Shown piece after piece: positions 1 to 9,790 of a DNA stretch of 64,000 nt. Source of the stretch: Dryas octopetala (lineage: Eukaryota; Streptophyta; Magnoliopsida; Rosales; Rosaceae); the NCBI GenBank assembly GCA_963921425.1, contig OY992834.1:21651923-21715922 (forward strand). Reading direction: 5' to 3'. The translations under genes were made by a program, and so were the position numbers. The first letter of the stretch is position 1; each line of letters opens with the position of its first letter. The notes below the pieces were generated by a model, which searched no databases, had not been told where the DNA came from, and saw only the letters and a program-made list of their open reading frames with translations.

Positions 1-960
1 ATATTGAGAGTGGTTTGAGAAGAAAGTTTTCAGCTTAAATTATTTATTTATAAATTGACAGTATTGATTTCAGTTTGAGAATTGTTATTTTCAAAGATTG
101 ATTTTCAGTTAATTGATTTGTTTAAAAGATTTGCATATGATGAGTTTCTTTTTGTTACTACATAACTTCCTTTTAAGGTTCTCACATATTTATTATTTTA
201 CGAGTTTTCTTATGCATTGGGCATTTTGAGGATTTGAAATATTTTCATGTTTATATATTTTTCTCATACTCTAAGCATGATCGTGGTTTACAAGGAGATT
301 TTGAAATAGACTTGTGAAATGGTTTTAAAACTGGGGGAGTTCAAAGAGTGACGTGAGGTCTCAGAGGAGATTTGATTTTAAGGGAATTTGAAAGAATGAA
401 TAATTTAAATGCTTTGTTTCTATATTTTGTCCACTCACTGAGAGTTTTCCCACATTTTGTTTTTGACGTCCCCCCAGGTAGTAGCGATCACCGAGGTCGG
501 AACGTACCACGTCGAGGCATTCGAGTTTCTCATCTCCAGCTTATTGGTATAATATGATTAAGGTCTTCTCTTGAAATTATTAAAATGAGATATGATTGTA
601 TAGTTGATTAGATATGCTCTGATTAGATTTGTATTACTTGTTGTGGGCCTGAGACCTTATTTTTGGTTGTGGTAGAGGTGGTTGAAGTTCTTGGAAGTGC
701 TTTTACAGGTCTTGTAAATTTTGGGTTAGTCCATTTTCAGGGGAGGTTCTGCCGAATTTTCGGTAGGATTTTCCTTGATTTTGGATTCCCACAGGACCTC
801 TCCGGGATTCAAGCTGGAATCCGGGCGCGGTCCTATCAAAATCCGGGTAAAGAAAATGGACGTTATGCCTCGATGTGATTGGCTCGACCTCCACCAAAGC
901 TACGGCCTGGGGGGAACAATTTATGACAAAACAAAAAAATTGTGAGCAATGTATTAAATT
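1..960 (+). repeat. decayed LTR fragment, sense orientation
   Basis: No gene is visible. The segment around 300-450 (a GGGGGAGTTCAAAGAGTGACG stretch followed by a TGTCCACTCACTGAG stretch) is matched in reverse complement at about 2200-2330, so it is a dispersed repeat present here in two orientations. The composition and the partner's TGTAAC terminus suggest the inner and 3' part of a gypsy-type LTR whose beginning lies outside the window. Short open frames here have no recognisable domain. Confidence 0.45.
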
Positions 961-1480
961 TCGTTTTTTTAGGGTGCTGAAATCGAAACACATGTTTAAT
1001 AATTTTTTGGGAAGATTTCGCCGAAATTTTGAAATTTTCAAAATTTCGGCAAGATTTACCGAAATTTACCGAAATTTATCGAAATTATCAAAATTTTCAT
1101 ATTTTCTATTTTCTCTAACTTCAAAAATTCACCAAAAATAGCTCGAGACTCCAAATAATTTACCGAAAAATTCTACGGACTCGTATTGATGAGTACTAAT
1201 TTCCTATAAGCTCAAAATAGTCAAATTGCTTTCAAAAAAATTATGAAAAATCCTACTCTGATAATTTAATTCTGAAAAAAATAATAATCGCCAAATTCTT
1301 GAATTTTCATTTTCTAAAATTCATTTCCACACAACTAAGCTCTAGAACCACAACCAAAGGTCTAAGTTAATTAGTTAAAATAAATTTAAAGAAATTTCTA
1401 ATTTCTTTATACAAACCTTAAAACAAATTTGAAAATTTTAAGTAACAAAATGACCATAAACCAAAATTTGGGTTGTTACA
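961..1480 (-). repeat. decayed LTR 5' end, reverse orientation
   Basis: Read on the minus strand it begins TGTAACAACCCAAATTTTGG at 1480, a typical plant LTR start (TG). The run at 1141-1400 (TCGAGACTCC, TTCTACGGACTCG, CCACACAACTAA) is matched by 54985-55200 in the same orientation, which supports a dispersed LTR family. The part near 1010-1100 is a low-complexity series of CCGAAATTT-like words. No coding sequence. Confidence 0.42.
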
Positions 1481-2179
1481 CTTAGTGAAGACAAAGCTTG
1501 GCTAGGTGAGAGGCACGGAAAAAAAGGAAGGAAAGATTAAAAAAAAAAGACTGAAGAGAGAGGCACAGGTAAAAAAAGTAAGGAAAGAAAAAAAAAGAAA
1601 AAAAAAAAGAGAAAAAAGGAGGGGTCTGGGGCCTTTGGGCAATTGGAAAGAAAAAAAAAAAAAGGTTTAAGATTTCGTTTAGTTATTTTAAACCTTAAAC
1701 TTTAATACATTTCTATATAAAAAAATAATTAAAAGTATCCTAAAGGGCTTAAAACCTAATATCCTAAAGAATATAGAGTATATAGGGTTTAATGTATAGA
1801 TTATAGAGTATAAAGAGTATTAGGGTATATAGAATATATACAGTATTAGGGTTTAGATTTTAGTGTATAATTAAATTATAGAGTATAAAAAATATACTAA
1901 TTTTGTTTATTCATTATACTAATTTTATTTAATAGTATTTGCTCCAGCGCGCATTATATTCATCTTATATCACATGAAACCTACTATATAATTTGATTTC
2001 TTCAATGTTTTTTATCAATTTAGTAGTAATATGTTAAATAAACATATGGTAAAGTTTCATTCAAAATTTCTGTATTTTGATAGCAATTTCCGTCATTTCC
2101 ATCTAATTTCTGTTGAAATTTAAAAATCTTTGAAATTTCCGTTGAAATTTCCATCGAAATTTCCTCGAAACCCAAAATT
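1481..2179. other. AT-rich and purine-rich intergenic stretch
   Basis: No gene or clear element is seen. 1540-1660 is A/G-rich (runs of AAAAAAG). 1740-1900 holds degenerate TATAGAGTATA-type repeats. 2050-2170 is a series of GAAATTTCC words like those near 1010-1100. Confidence 0.6.
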
Positions 2180-2554
2180 TTATTCCTTGATTGTGAGATA
2201 ACTCAGTGAGTGGACAAGTTAAGAAAACGAAACATAAAATTAGATTATCTTTTAAAAGTCATAAAATAAAAACCTTTAAAATCTTACAATCGCTCTTTGA
2301 AATCCCCCAGCTTTAAAACTATTTTCAAAATCTATTCTCAAACGTCAAAGGAACTATTTAAATACACGATAGAAGCGTTAAACAAGTAAGAAGTCGTTCT
2401 TTAAAACTTTCTGAATAAAAGTATTATGTAGCACCATATTTAAGAATCCAAATTAACATAAAAAGAAATTTCCTCTTTAAACTTATATCATAGAAAAATC
2501 CTTGAAGAGGGGAATGAGGTTTCATCGTACTTAAACCCGTAACTGCAGACAATG

Positions 2555-2886
2555 TCCTGGCCACAATCCCGCGCACGGGCAGGCTCAAATCCTGGCCACA
2601 ATCTCGTACATAGAGGTCACTCTGTACAAGCAGACTCGTATCCTGGCCACAATCTCGTACGGAGGGGTCACTCCGCACGAGCAGGCTCGTATCCTGGCCA
2701 TAATCTCGTACGGAGAGGTCACCCTGCACGAGCAGGCTCGTATCCTGGCCACAATCTAGTACGGAGAGGTCACTCCGCACGAGCAGGCTCGTATCCTGGC
2801 CACAATCTCCTACGGAGGGGTCACTCCGCACGAGCAGGCTCACATCCTGGCCACAATCCCGTGCATTTTACACAGGCAGGCTCGTA
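2555..2886. repeat. 51-bp minisatellite
   Basis: The unit starts TCCTGGCCACAATCTCGTAC and ends GAGCAGGCTCGTA. Full 51-bp copies begin at 2590, 2641, 2692, 2743 and 2794, with shortened copies at 2555 (35 bp) and 2845 (42 bp). Because 51 is a multiple of three, the array is open on both strands and gives repetitive peptides that should not be taken for proteins. It lies inside LTR-derived sequence. Confidence 0.95.
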
Positions 2887-4350
2887 TGATCAGTACTTGC
2901 ATTTTCAATTCACACCATTTCCACATCCAAAAATAAATAATCATTACGATAATCATAGTAGATATAATAAATCCTCTCATAAACAAATTGAATTTAAAAT
3001 ACGCCATTTCAAATCAAGGTACATTCCACAAGAATACACATATAAAACATGTTGAAACAATTCTTGTTCGTAAACTTTATGAAATTCAAGAAAAAAGGAA
3101 ATCAACAAGTATAAATGATTATTTGAGAGAAATTTCGGATTTAACACTCAAGATAGGTTCAACTTAAATCAAAGAGATTAGAAACACATAGCAAAACACA
3201 AATTATTAAAATCAAGGTCTACTCACAAAGAGAGCCCTAACTTCATCCTCCGCCGGATCGTCACGAGTCACGGTCGTCTCGCCTATAAAATAAACAATAA
3301 AATAAAATTAGCCTCGACTCGACCACATTAAAGGTGTGTGTGTGAACCTGAACGTTTTGCCCAACTTACGTTCTTCACCCCGGTTAGATAAATCGCTTCC
3401 CAAAAATAAAACGCTCCCAAACCCATTCCCAAAACCTGTCCGGCTCAACCCAATTACACCCAAAGATCGAAAACAAATCCCAAACTTAAAAAGAAACTTG
3501 TCTCAGGCTCACTTCGATTGAAAAGCTCGTCCTAGAGTGAAATTGGTATTAACAAGGTCTCAAACTAGTTCTAAAATAACTACGTTTTCTCCAACAACAA
3601 TCGACACATCCAAGACCAACAATTCACACCAAGTTTGTCCATTAATAATCCCTTAGTCATGAATTTACAATGGGGTTCGAATTTACTGAAAGTGTCGCCC
3701 AAAGTGACTGCTCCAAAACAAATTTTTAGCCAAGAATGCCAAATTCCTCAAACCCACTCAATCCTTCAATCTTAAACCATAATTGGGGTTCCTAGGAATA
3801 GAATTTGTTAAACAAAACAACAAGAATAGCCCTCTAACCAGAAAATTTAAAAAAACCCAAAATGGCCCTACACTCCCAAATTCGAACTTCCACTTAAACT
3901 CAAAATGTAACAACAATAACTTAAGAGAATTAAAGCCCACTAAGAAAGGAAGAAAACCCACCAGAAAAATTTAAAGGTTGGGGGTCGGTCTTGGCCAAAA
4001 TCAGCAAGGAGATGGGTGACGTTTCAGGTGGTTTCTGGCATGTTTCAGAGTGTAAGGCAAGCTGCTCGGTGAGGAGGAGGACTGGGCTGTGTTGGTCGGC
4101 CAATGGGGAGGTTACCGGTGAGTCTAGGTGGCCAGAAATTTGGTCAGACCGAGGGAGGGCAGCAGCTGGGTTTCTGGCTGGTCTATGTGCAATTGGGGTT
4201 GGGCGACCAAGGGTCGCTGCTGGGTGATTTCTGTGCCGGCGAGGGGAGGTCGTGCGGTGGCCTGGTCGACAGGGGGTGGCCGGCGGCGAGGCTTGTAGTG
4301 GCAGCTAGTGTGTGCGCAGGGGTGGGTGCAGGAGAAGGAAGAGGGAGAAA

Positions 4351-4372
4351 AAGAGAGAGAGAGAGAGAGAGA

Positions 4373-4409
<37 letters not shown>
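4351..4409. repeat. compound (GA)n (GT)n microsatellite
   Basis: About 23 bp of GA repeat runs directly into about 36 bp of GT repeat. Confidence 0.95.
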
Positions 4410-4410
<1 letters not shown>

Positions 4411-4746
4411 ACTGATTTTAAATTAAAGTGTTTTGGGGTTTTAAAATTACCCAATTGTCCTTTCTAGAAATTTCTCCATATTTCCTTCCCTGAAATTCTG
4501 ATTTAAAAACCGCTTTCATTTCACGTGTTTGGGAATTTAAGTTCTATTTAGCCGTCTCAAAATTATTTGCTAAAGTTCCACCTTTAAAACGCCTCTCTCA
4601 AACACTAGAATCCCCTTTCCAAGACTTAAATGAAATCTGAAAATTTAACTTGAAATTTGAAAATTCAAATTAAATCTTGGAGTCGGGTCGTTACAACCTC
4701 AAATAAAATTTTAAATTCCTAGTGAAATTTGAGTCGGGTTGTTACA

Positions 4747-5550
4747 CATTTCTTGTTTTGGGCTTTTCAATTTAAAAACCTACAACACAAATAATACTAA
4801 TTAATAAAAATTCTAATTTTAAAATCTAGCCTAAATGAAAATTAAATGCAACCTAATAAAATCTAAAAATTATGACAAAAACTAATAAAACCCACTAATT
4901 AACTAAATAATAAAAATAAGAATTAAAACACTAAAAATGCTAAAAGACATAAACAAAAATGTATGGTTTTAAGGATAAAATATGTATATAAATTAAGCTC
5001 AACAACATTTCTTCAAAAACATAAAAAAGGAATAAATTGTAATGTTGGTAAAATGCTTCTCCAAGTTGGAAGGTGCTGAAGCCCAAAAGTCATTCTGTAA
5101 TTTATGCTTTGTATATAAACACTGCAATCTCTAAATTCTTCCAAGCTCCTTTGAGATTTTAAAGAAATGTGTGTTATATTGGATTGAAAAAGATGACTTG
5201 TAAGTTGTAACCATCTTTTATTCTTTCTTATGCTTAAAATCATCAATTAGTCCTATATAGGACTAAAGATGTAGAAAAAAAAAAATAATAATAAAATGAT
5301 GCAAAAAACTGACACGTTGCTGCAGGGAAAAAAAGGAGAAAGGAGGGAAAAAAAATCTGACACGTTGCTGTTGTAATTTATGAAATTTTAATTGGTGGCA
5401 GTCCACGTAATTTCTTATAATAGTTATGTCCTCTTTAGCACGGTCAAATTTGGTTTATTATATTTTAGTCAATGTTAATTATAATAGTATTTTGAAAAAG
5501 TTTATTGACTTATTTGTAAATGGCCTTTATGGGAACCTAAATTGTATTTT
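4747..5550. other. AT-rich intergenic DNA
   Basis: No open frame with a recognisable domain, no RNA gene and no clear repeat boundary. Confidence 0.6.
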
Positions 5551-6172
5551 GGAAAAAATTTATAAATATGACACATAGTTTGATGGTTGTTTTATTTCAG
5601 AACATTAATTTTGATTCGTGTTAATGAAGGACACATACTTTAATTTTGTATCAATTAAGGATCCTGTTTTATCTCAACTTTGGCCCGACATTGGACCCAT
5701 TAAAAGTCAACCAAATTTAGCAAACTTATACTTGGTTTAAAGCTATGCATCTCCTCTTTTACAACCATCTAAAGATCACTTAAATCGGACATTTACAACT
5801 CCAGATAATTGGCCTAAAAGTAGAGTACCCGAAACTGTCCAATCAAACCTCTGGGGAAAAATTTGGAAAATCGGACAGTTTCGGGTACCCTACTTTGAGG
5901 CCGATTATCTGAAGTTGTAGAGATCTGATTTGGGTGATCTTTATATGGTTGTAAAGAGAAGATTCACATCTTTAAACCTAGTGTAATTTTTCTGAATTTG
6001 GTGGAGTTTTGATGGGTCCAACATCGGGCCAAAGTTGAAATGAAAATTGAAAAAAACAAGGTCTTTAATTGACACAAAATGAAAGTATGTATCCTTCATT
6101 AGCACAAATCAAAATTCATGTCCTGAAATGAAACAACCATCAAAATATGTGTCATATTTGTAAATTTTTCCC
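5551..6172. mobile_element. foldback (MITE-like) element 1
   Basis: The two halves are imperfect reverse complements for about 300 bp. The left end has GGAAAAAATTTATAAATATG and the right end, read in reverse, has GGGAAAAATTTACAAATATG. Matching pairs continue inward, for example GACACATA, TGGTTGTTT, and TTTGGCCCGA next to TTGGACCCAT, down to a centre near 5840-5870. It has no coding capacity. The core (TTTCGGGTACCCTACTTT onward) recurs at about 54006-54120. No target duplication is certain. Confidence 0.85.
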
Positions 6173-6799
6173 TTATATTTTTTATTATTATGAAATTTTT
6201 AAATTTTTTATTAATTTATTTGTAATTTTTTTTTTTTGAGGGGGAGAGTGAAAGGTCAATTATTGACTAGTATTATAGTAATACAGCTATTATCTTTTGT
6301 TTGTCCTTTCGTGAGGCTAGTATTCATATTTATATCAACAGAACAGCTCCAAATTGTTTCTTCCGGTCCAGATATCCCCCTTCCTCCTCTATATATCTGT
6401 CATGTATATACTCCCTTCTTGCCGCGCCACTGTATAACGCGTGGTGCTGCTCCGCCACTCTTTGACCGTTGCTTCTTCCCACCGACGGTCTTGATAATTT
6501 CAGGCGCCTGTGAGGTCACACCGGTATTCACAGATCATACGTAGTGGTGTGCAGGTGATCGATCCTAAATTGTCCAAAAGCACCCGTGTAATTCCAGGTA
6601 TATATCATATATCATACGTGTTCTTATTATTATGACATTGTGCTTGGTGCATGTATACATATATGGCCTCATTAATGTTTGATCAATTCCCTTACATCTC
6701 CTTCATCATATATTACAAATATATATATATATGTAGCGCTCTAAAGTTATGAATTGATGTTTGTTTATGAAATTATATGGTGTGCCCCTTAATACTCAG
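6173..6799. other. host sequence 5' of element A
   Basis: A 102-codon open frame at 6236-6544 has no recognisable domain. The stretch ends in the target site of element A and continues, in the pre-insertion sequence, at 18938. An AT microsatellite lies at about 6718-6732. Confidence 0.5.
6795..6799. other. target site duplication of element A, left
   Basis: CTCAG precedes the 5' LTR. CCCAG follows the 3' LTR at 18933-18937. Four of five bases agree, consistent with a 5-bp gypsy target duplication and one later substitution. Confidence 0.7.
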
Positions 6800-7824
6800 T
6801 GTTTGTGGATAAACCCACACCGATCCAACGACCAATCCTGGCTGGACACGTGGCTGGTCAGACTTTGACCTCCACATCATCATTTCTCTAACACTTCCTC
6901 CGCCAGCTCGGATCGGGTTTCCACGCCACTTATCCAGGACCGGTCCGAGCCGAACCGATGATCTTCCAAGGGATTGAGTGCCCATCTTTCCACGATCATC
7001 CCTGTTCGGCTCGGCTCGGCACCAAGGTGACCTCCTTTCGAGTCCTGGCGTCGGCCAGTTAGGGCTCGGAGGGACCCCTATCTTATGGGTCGGCTCGGTC
7101 TAGAATCCCATATCCGGTCCGATCACACATGGACTTCATGCATACGCATAAAGAACATCTGCTCGGTTCGGCTCGGCTCTCCGCCGCCATTCCCAGGAAG
7201 GTCACGTTGGGACGAACCGCCACACATAAATGCATCTGACACAAAATCCTCTGACAGATGGAATATCCTGCCTGCATCCCTGTCTATTGGAGAAGTTTGC
7301 CTGAACCTTCCAACCTTGCATTTAATGGAGCATTCAATGCAGCATTGAATGCTGAGGAGGTGAATGTCTGTGCATGCAACTAGTTCTGACCAAACAGGTG
7401 GATCACTGGCAACCATTCATTCACATGCAGGTAACTTACTCACCACAAACTCATTTGCCTATATATACCAACTTATATGTGCAAAATCCAGATCTATCAA
7501 CCTATCCACAAAACACTTACGCAAAAACTCCCACTCACCAAAGAGCATACCCAACTTGCTGAGAATAACCCAGAACATTTGCCTTGTTCTTCCTATTCTC
7601 CCAAGTTCATCCTTTGTTCTTCCTCATCTATCATCAAACATCACCACTGATTTCATCATCGGAGTGTGTTTGGCTGGTACCACACCGGTCCATCTCCTTT
7701 GATCTTGTGTTTGTCTACAGGAAGATCCCAATCAACATCCATATCATCATCCAGCAGGGCTTCAGATCAGCCAAGTCATCATCTCTACGTTGTTGCATCT
7801 ACCTTACGAGAATTTGCATCAACA
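6800..7824 (+). repeat. 5' LTR of element A
   Basis: 1,025 bp, starting TGTTTGTGGATAAACCC and ending TTTGCATCAACA (TGTT...AACA). It aligns without gaps to 17908-18932. The two differences I see are A7102/G18210 and C7221/T18329. Open frames inside it are duplicated in the 3' LTR and are not genes. Confidence 0.97.
7459..7467 (+). promoter_or_regulatory. LTR TATA box, element A
   Basis: CTATATATA in a pyrimidine/A-rich context within the LTR, about 365 bp before its end. The same sequence lies at 18567-18575 in the 3' LTR. Transcription would be expected to start roughly 30 bp downstream; the start site itself is inferred. Confidence 0.6.
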
Positions 7825-7827
7825 GAT

Positions 7828-7845
7828 TGGCGCCGTCTGTGGGAA
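7828..7845 (+). promoter_or_regulatory. primer binding site, element A
   Basis: TGGCGCCGTCTGTGGGAA begins 3 bp after the LTR. TGGCGCC pairs with a tRNA 3' end of the CGGCGCCA type, as in tRNA-Asp-primed plant elements. Pairing beyond the first eight bases is imperfect for tRNA-Asp, so the exact primer is not settled. Confidence 0.8.
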
Positions 7846-7908
7846 GATCGACTTCAGCCGTTGTGTTCATCATCGCAAGTGCTAAGCTCTTCCTTCACAC
7901 AAGTCATC

Positions 7909-9790
7909 ATGACTACCATCTTTCGCGACAGTAGCTCTTCCTCAGGAGCATCTCAGAATGATGAACAACATCAACCTGAGACACCTGAGAAGACGAGGGG
8001 AGCACAACTCCCCAGGACACCAAAACCCAAAGGCCCCTCAAAAATCAGGGCTGCTCACAAACTCCTTAAGGAGAGCCAACGACATCTGGCCGCCGAGAAT
8101 GCGCTTCTCAAACAGAATAACGAGCTGCTCGCAAAACAGGCCGAGCTGGCCGCGGAACTTGCACGCCATCGTGCTCAGCTCGAAAACAGTGGGGGGTCAG
8201 GCTTCCGAACCCGTCAAACCCGAGCCGAGCAGGAGGTTTTTTCGCCGTCTCCTTCTCGGCAGAGCACTCCGACCGACGTGGACGACCGGTCGGCTCGGGA
8301 AGATGCGGATTACGCATTTCCAGGCTTCGAGGACATGCCTCCGGCCGAACAGGCCGAGTTCTTGAAAGCCCACCGCCTCCTCCAGCAGAAGCAGGCAGCC
8401 TTCAGGAAACATTCTCCCGAAGGTCTGGGGGGAGACCGTGCCGAGCCGGCCACGGATCAACGATCTCCAATCCGATCCAGGTTGGGGGATGTCAACCCAA
8501 CTGGCTCAACTGAACCTAGGGGGCCAGTCAGAAGCAGACTCGGTCCCGCCACTAGTCAGGCCCCTCCACATCGGACACTCATTCGGGGAGACGATCCGCT
8601 GCGGACCGACTGGGCCAAACTATGGTCATGTCCGACCGACGCCCGCTGAGCGAGAGGATCACACGCCAGCCGGTGAGCGAGAGACTCGGTGACCGAACCG
8701 AACGCTCGGGAGAGACTCCGGCCGAGCCGACCACTCCCGACGTGGAAAATTTGGTCCGGACCCTGGTACAAAACCAAATCCGGAGCGTCCACGATCGGCT
8801 CGGCCAGGTCGAGGTCTCCAGGGGGTATACCGATAGAGCCGACCACGGGGTATACCGATAGAGCCGACCACGGGGAAGAGCTTCCCCTCCCGTACACCAG
8901 CAGAATCATGGATGCTGAGGTCTCCCGGGACACCAAGCCTCCCAAGATGGATCAGTACGATGGGACCAAGGATCCCTACGACCATCTTGACAGCTTCAGA
9001 TACGCCATGGAGGCCCGTCAGGCATCTGAAGCTATTAAGTGCCGAATTTTTCCTTCAACCTTGAAGGGATCGGCTCGGGGTTGGTTCCGGACCCTCCAAC
9101 CCAACTCCATCGACTCCTTCTCCGACCTCCGGAGGGCCTTCCTGGCAAGATATCGGGTTGTATCCGAACGACTCTACAACTTGAACGATATGTCGCTCAT
9201 TAAACAACAGGAAGGGGAGAGCCTCAAGGCCTATCTGATCCGCTTCAACATCGAGTATACGAAGTGCGACGATTGCGACGACAGGTCAGCTAAAAATGCC
9301 CTTATGCAGGGTTTGCTCGCCGGGGGACTCCGCTCCCACCTGATGAGGAACCCTCCCTCTACCTATGATGAGCTTTCTGCTGAAGCCACTAAATGGGCGC
9401 GGGCTGAGGAGTGGGATGCTCAGGTGGAGGCCCTGAATCCCAGGCCGACCTCAGCCAAGAGGAAGGAGGGAGAGGTTGCAAGCCCTAAATCCCAGGTCCA
9501 ATCCAAGAAGACCAGGACCGAGGAACCACGCCAACTTCTGGGCAAGGGGCCCAAGTTCATCCAGTACACGGAGTACACACCCCTCAACGCCAGTCTGGAG
9601 ACGATCTTCTCCAAGGTCAAAGACCAGCTCCCAGTTGCAAGGGAGATCAAAGGACCACCCCTAGACAAAATCAGGGAGGGCGTTTTCTGTAAATACCACT
9701 CCAATCACGGCCACGTCACGGGTGATTGCTACGCTCTCCGCGACGGGATTGAGACTCTTGCCCGGGCGGGTAAGATCAATCAATTCCTGG
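7909..9790 (+). pseudogene. gag: gag of element A (frame broken)
   Basis: Gag forms the virus-like particle that packages element RNA. The ATG at 7909 is chosen because element B has the same start (MTTIFRDSSSS). The first part carries a short coiled coil rich in LLKQNNELLAKQ-type heptads. The Retrotrans_gag core runs from about 8940 (KMDQYDGTKDPYDHLDSF) to about 9430. A cysteine/histidine cluster, CKYHSNHGHVTGDC, at about 9687 is a degenerate nucleic-acid-binding motif. The first frame stops at 8647-8649. The frame in use shifts once near 8560-8610 and shifts back at the 25-bp duplication at 8826-8875, so a single protein cannot be read. Gag continues into pol without a stop, as in other Tat elements. 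Confidence 0.85.
8826..8875 (+). repeat. 25-bp tandem duplication inside gag
   Basis: Two exact copies of a 25-bp unit beginning TATACCGATAGAGCCGACCA (8826-8850 and 8851-8875). Since 25 is not a multiple of three, it moves the reading frame and accounts for one of the two gag frame changes. Confidence 0.9.

Larger units (their letters stand above)
2180..4746 (-). repeat. nested LTR sequence, reverse orientation
   Basis: Two LTR starts face left: TGTAACAACCCGACTCAAAT read from 4746, and inside it TGTAACGACCCGACTCC read from 4695. The same terminus occurs in the opposite orientation at 59916. The body contains the 51-bp minisatellite, GA and GT microsatellites and, at 2200-2330, the reverse copy of 300-450. 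I see no target duplication and no internal domain, so these are solo or truncated LTRs. The open frames here, including the GC-richer 3990-4330 stretch, are not genes. Confidence 0.5.

Noticed and set aside
2552..3055. Long frames over 2424-3055 on both strands encoding repetitive peptides
   Set aside because: They are translations of a 51-bp minisatellite whose unit is a multiple of three; there is no start context or domain.
3991..4426. Overlapping frames of about 80-107 codons in a GC-richer stretch
   Set aside because: They lie within LTR-derived sequence and run into GA/GT microsatellites; no recognisable domain.
6236..6544. 102-codon frame beginning MRGRVKGQLL
   Set aside because: No family resemblance, atypical composition, and no splice or promoter evidence.
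7085..7702. Several frames of 60-112 codons, repeated at 18193-18810
   Set aside because: They are inside the LTRs of element A and duplicated with them; they are not genes.
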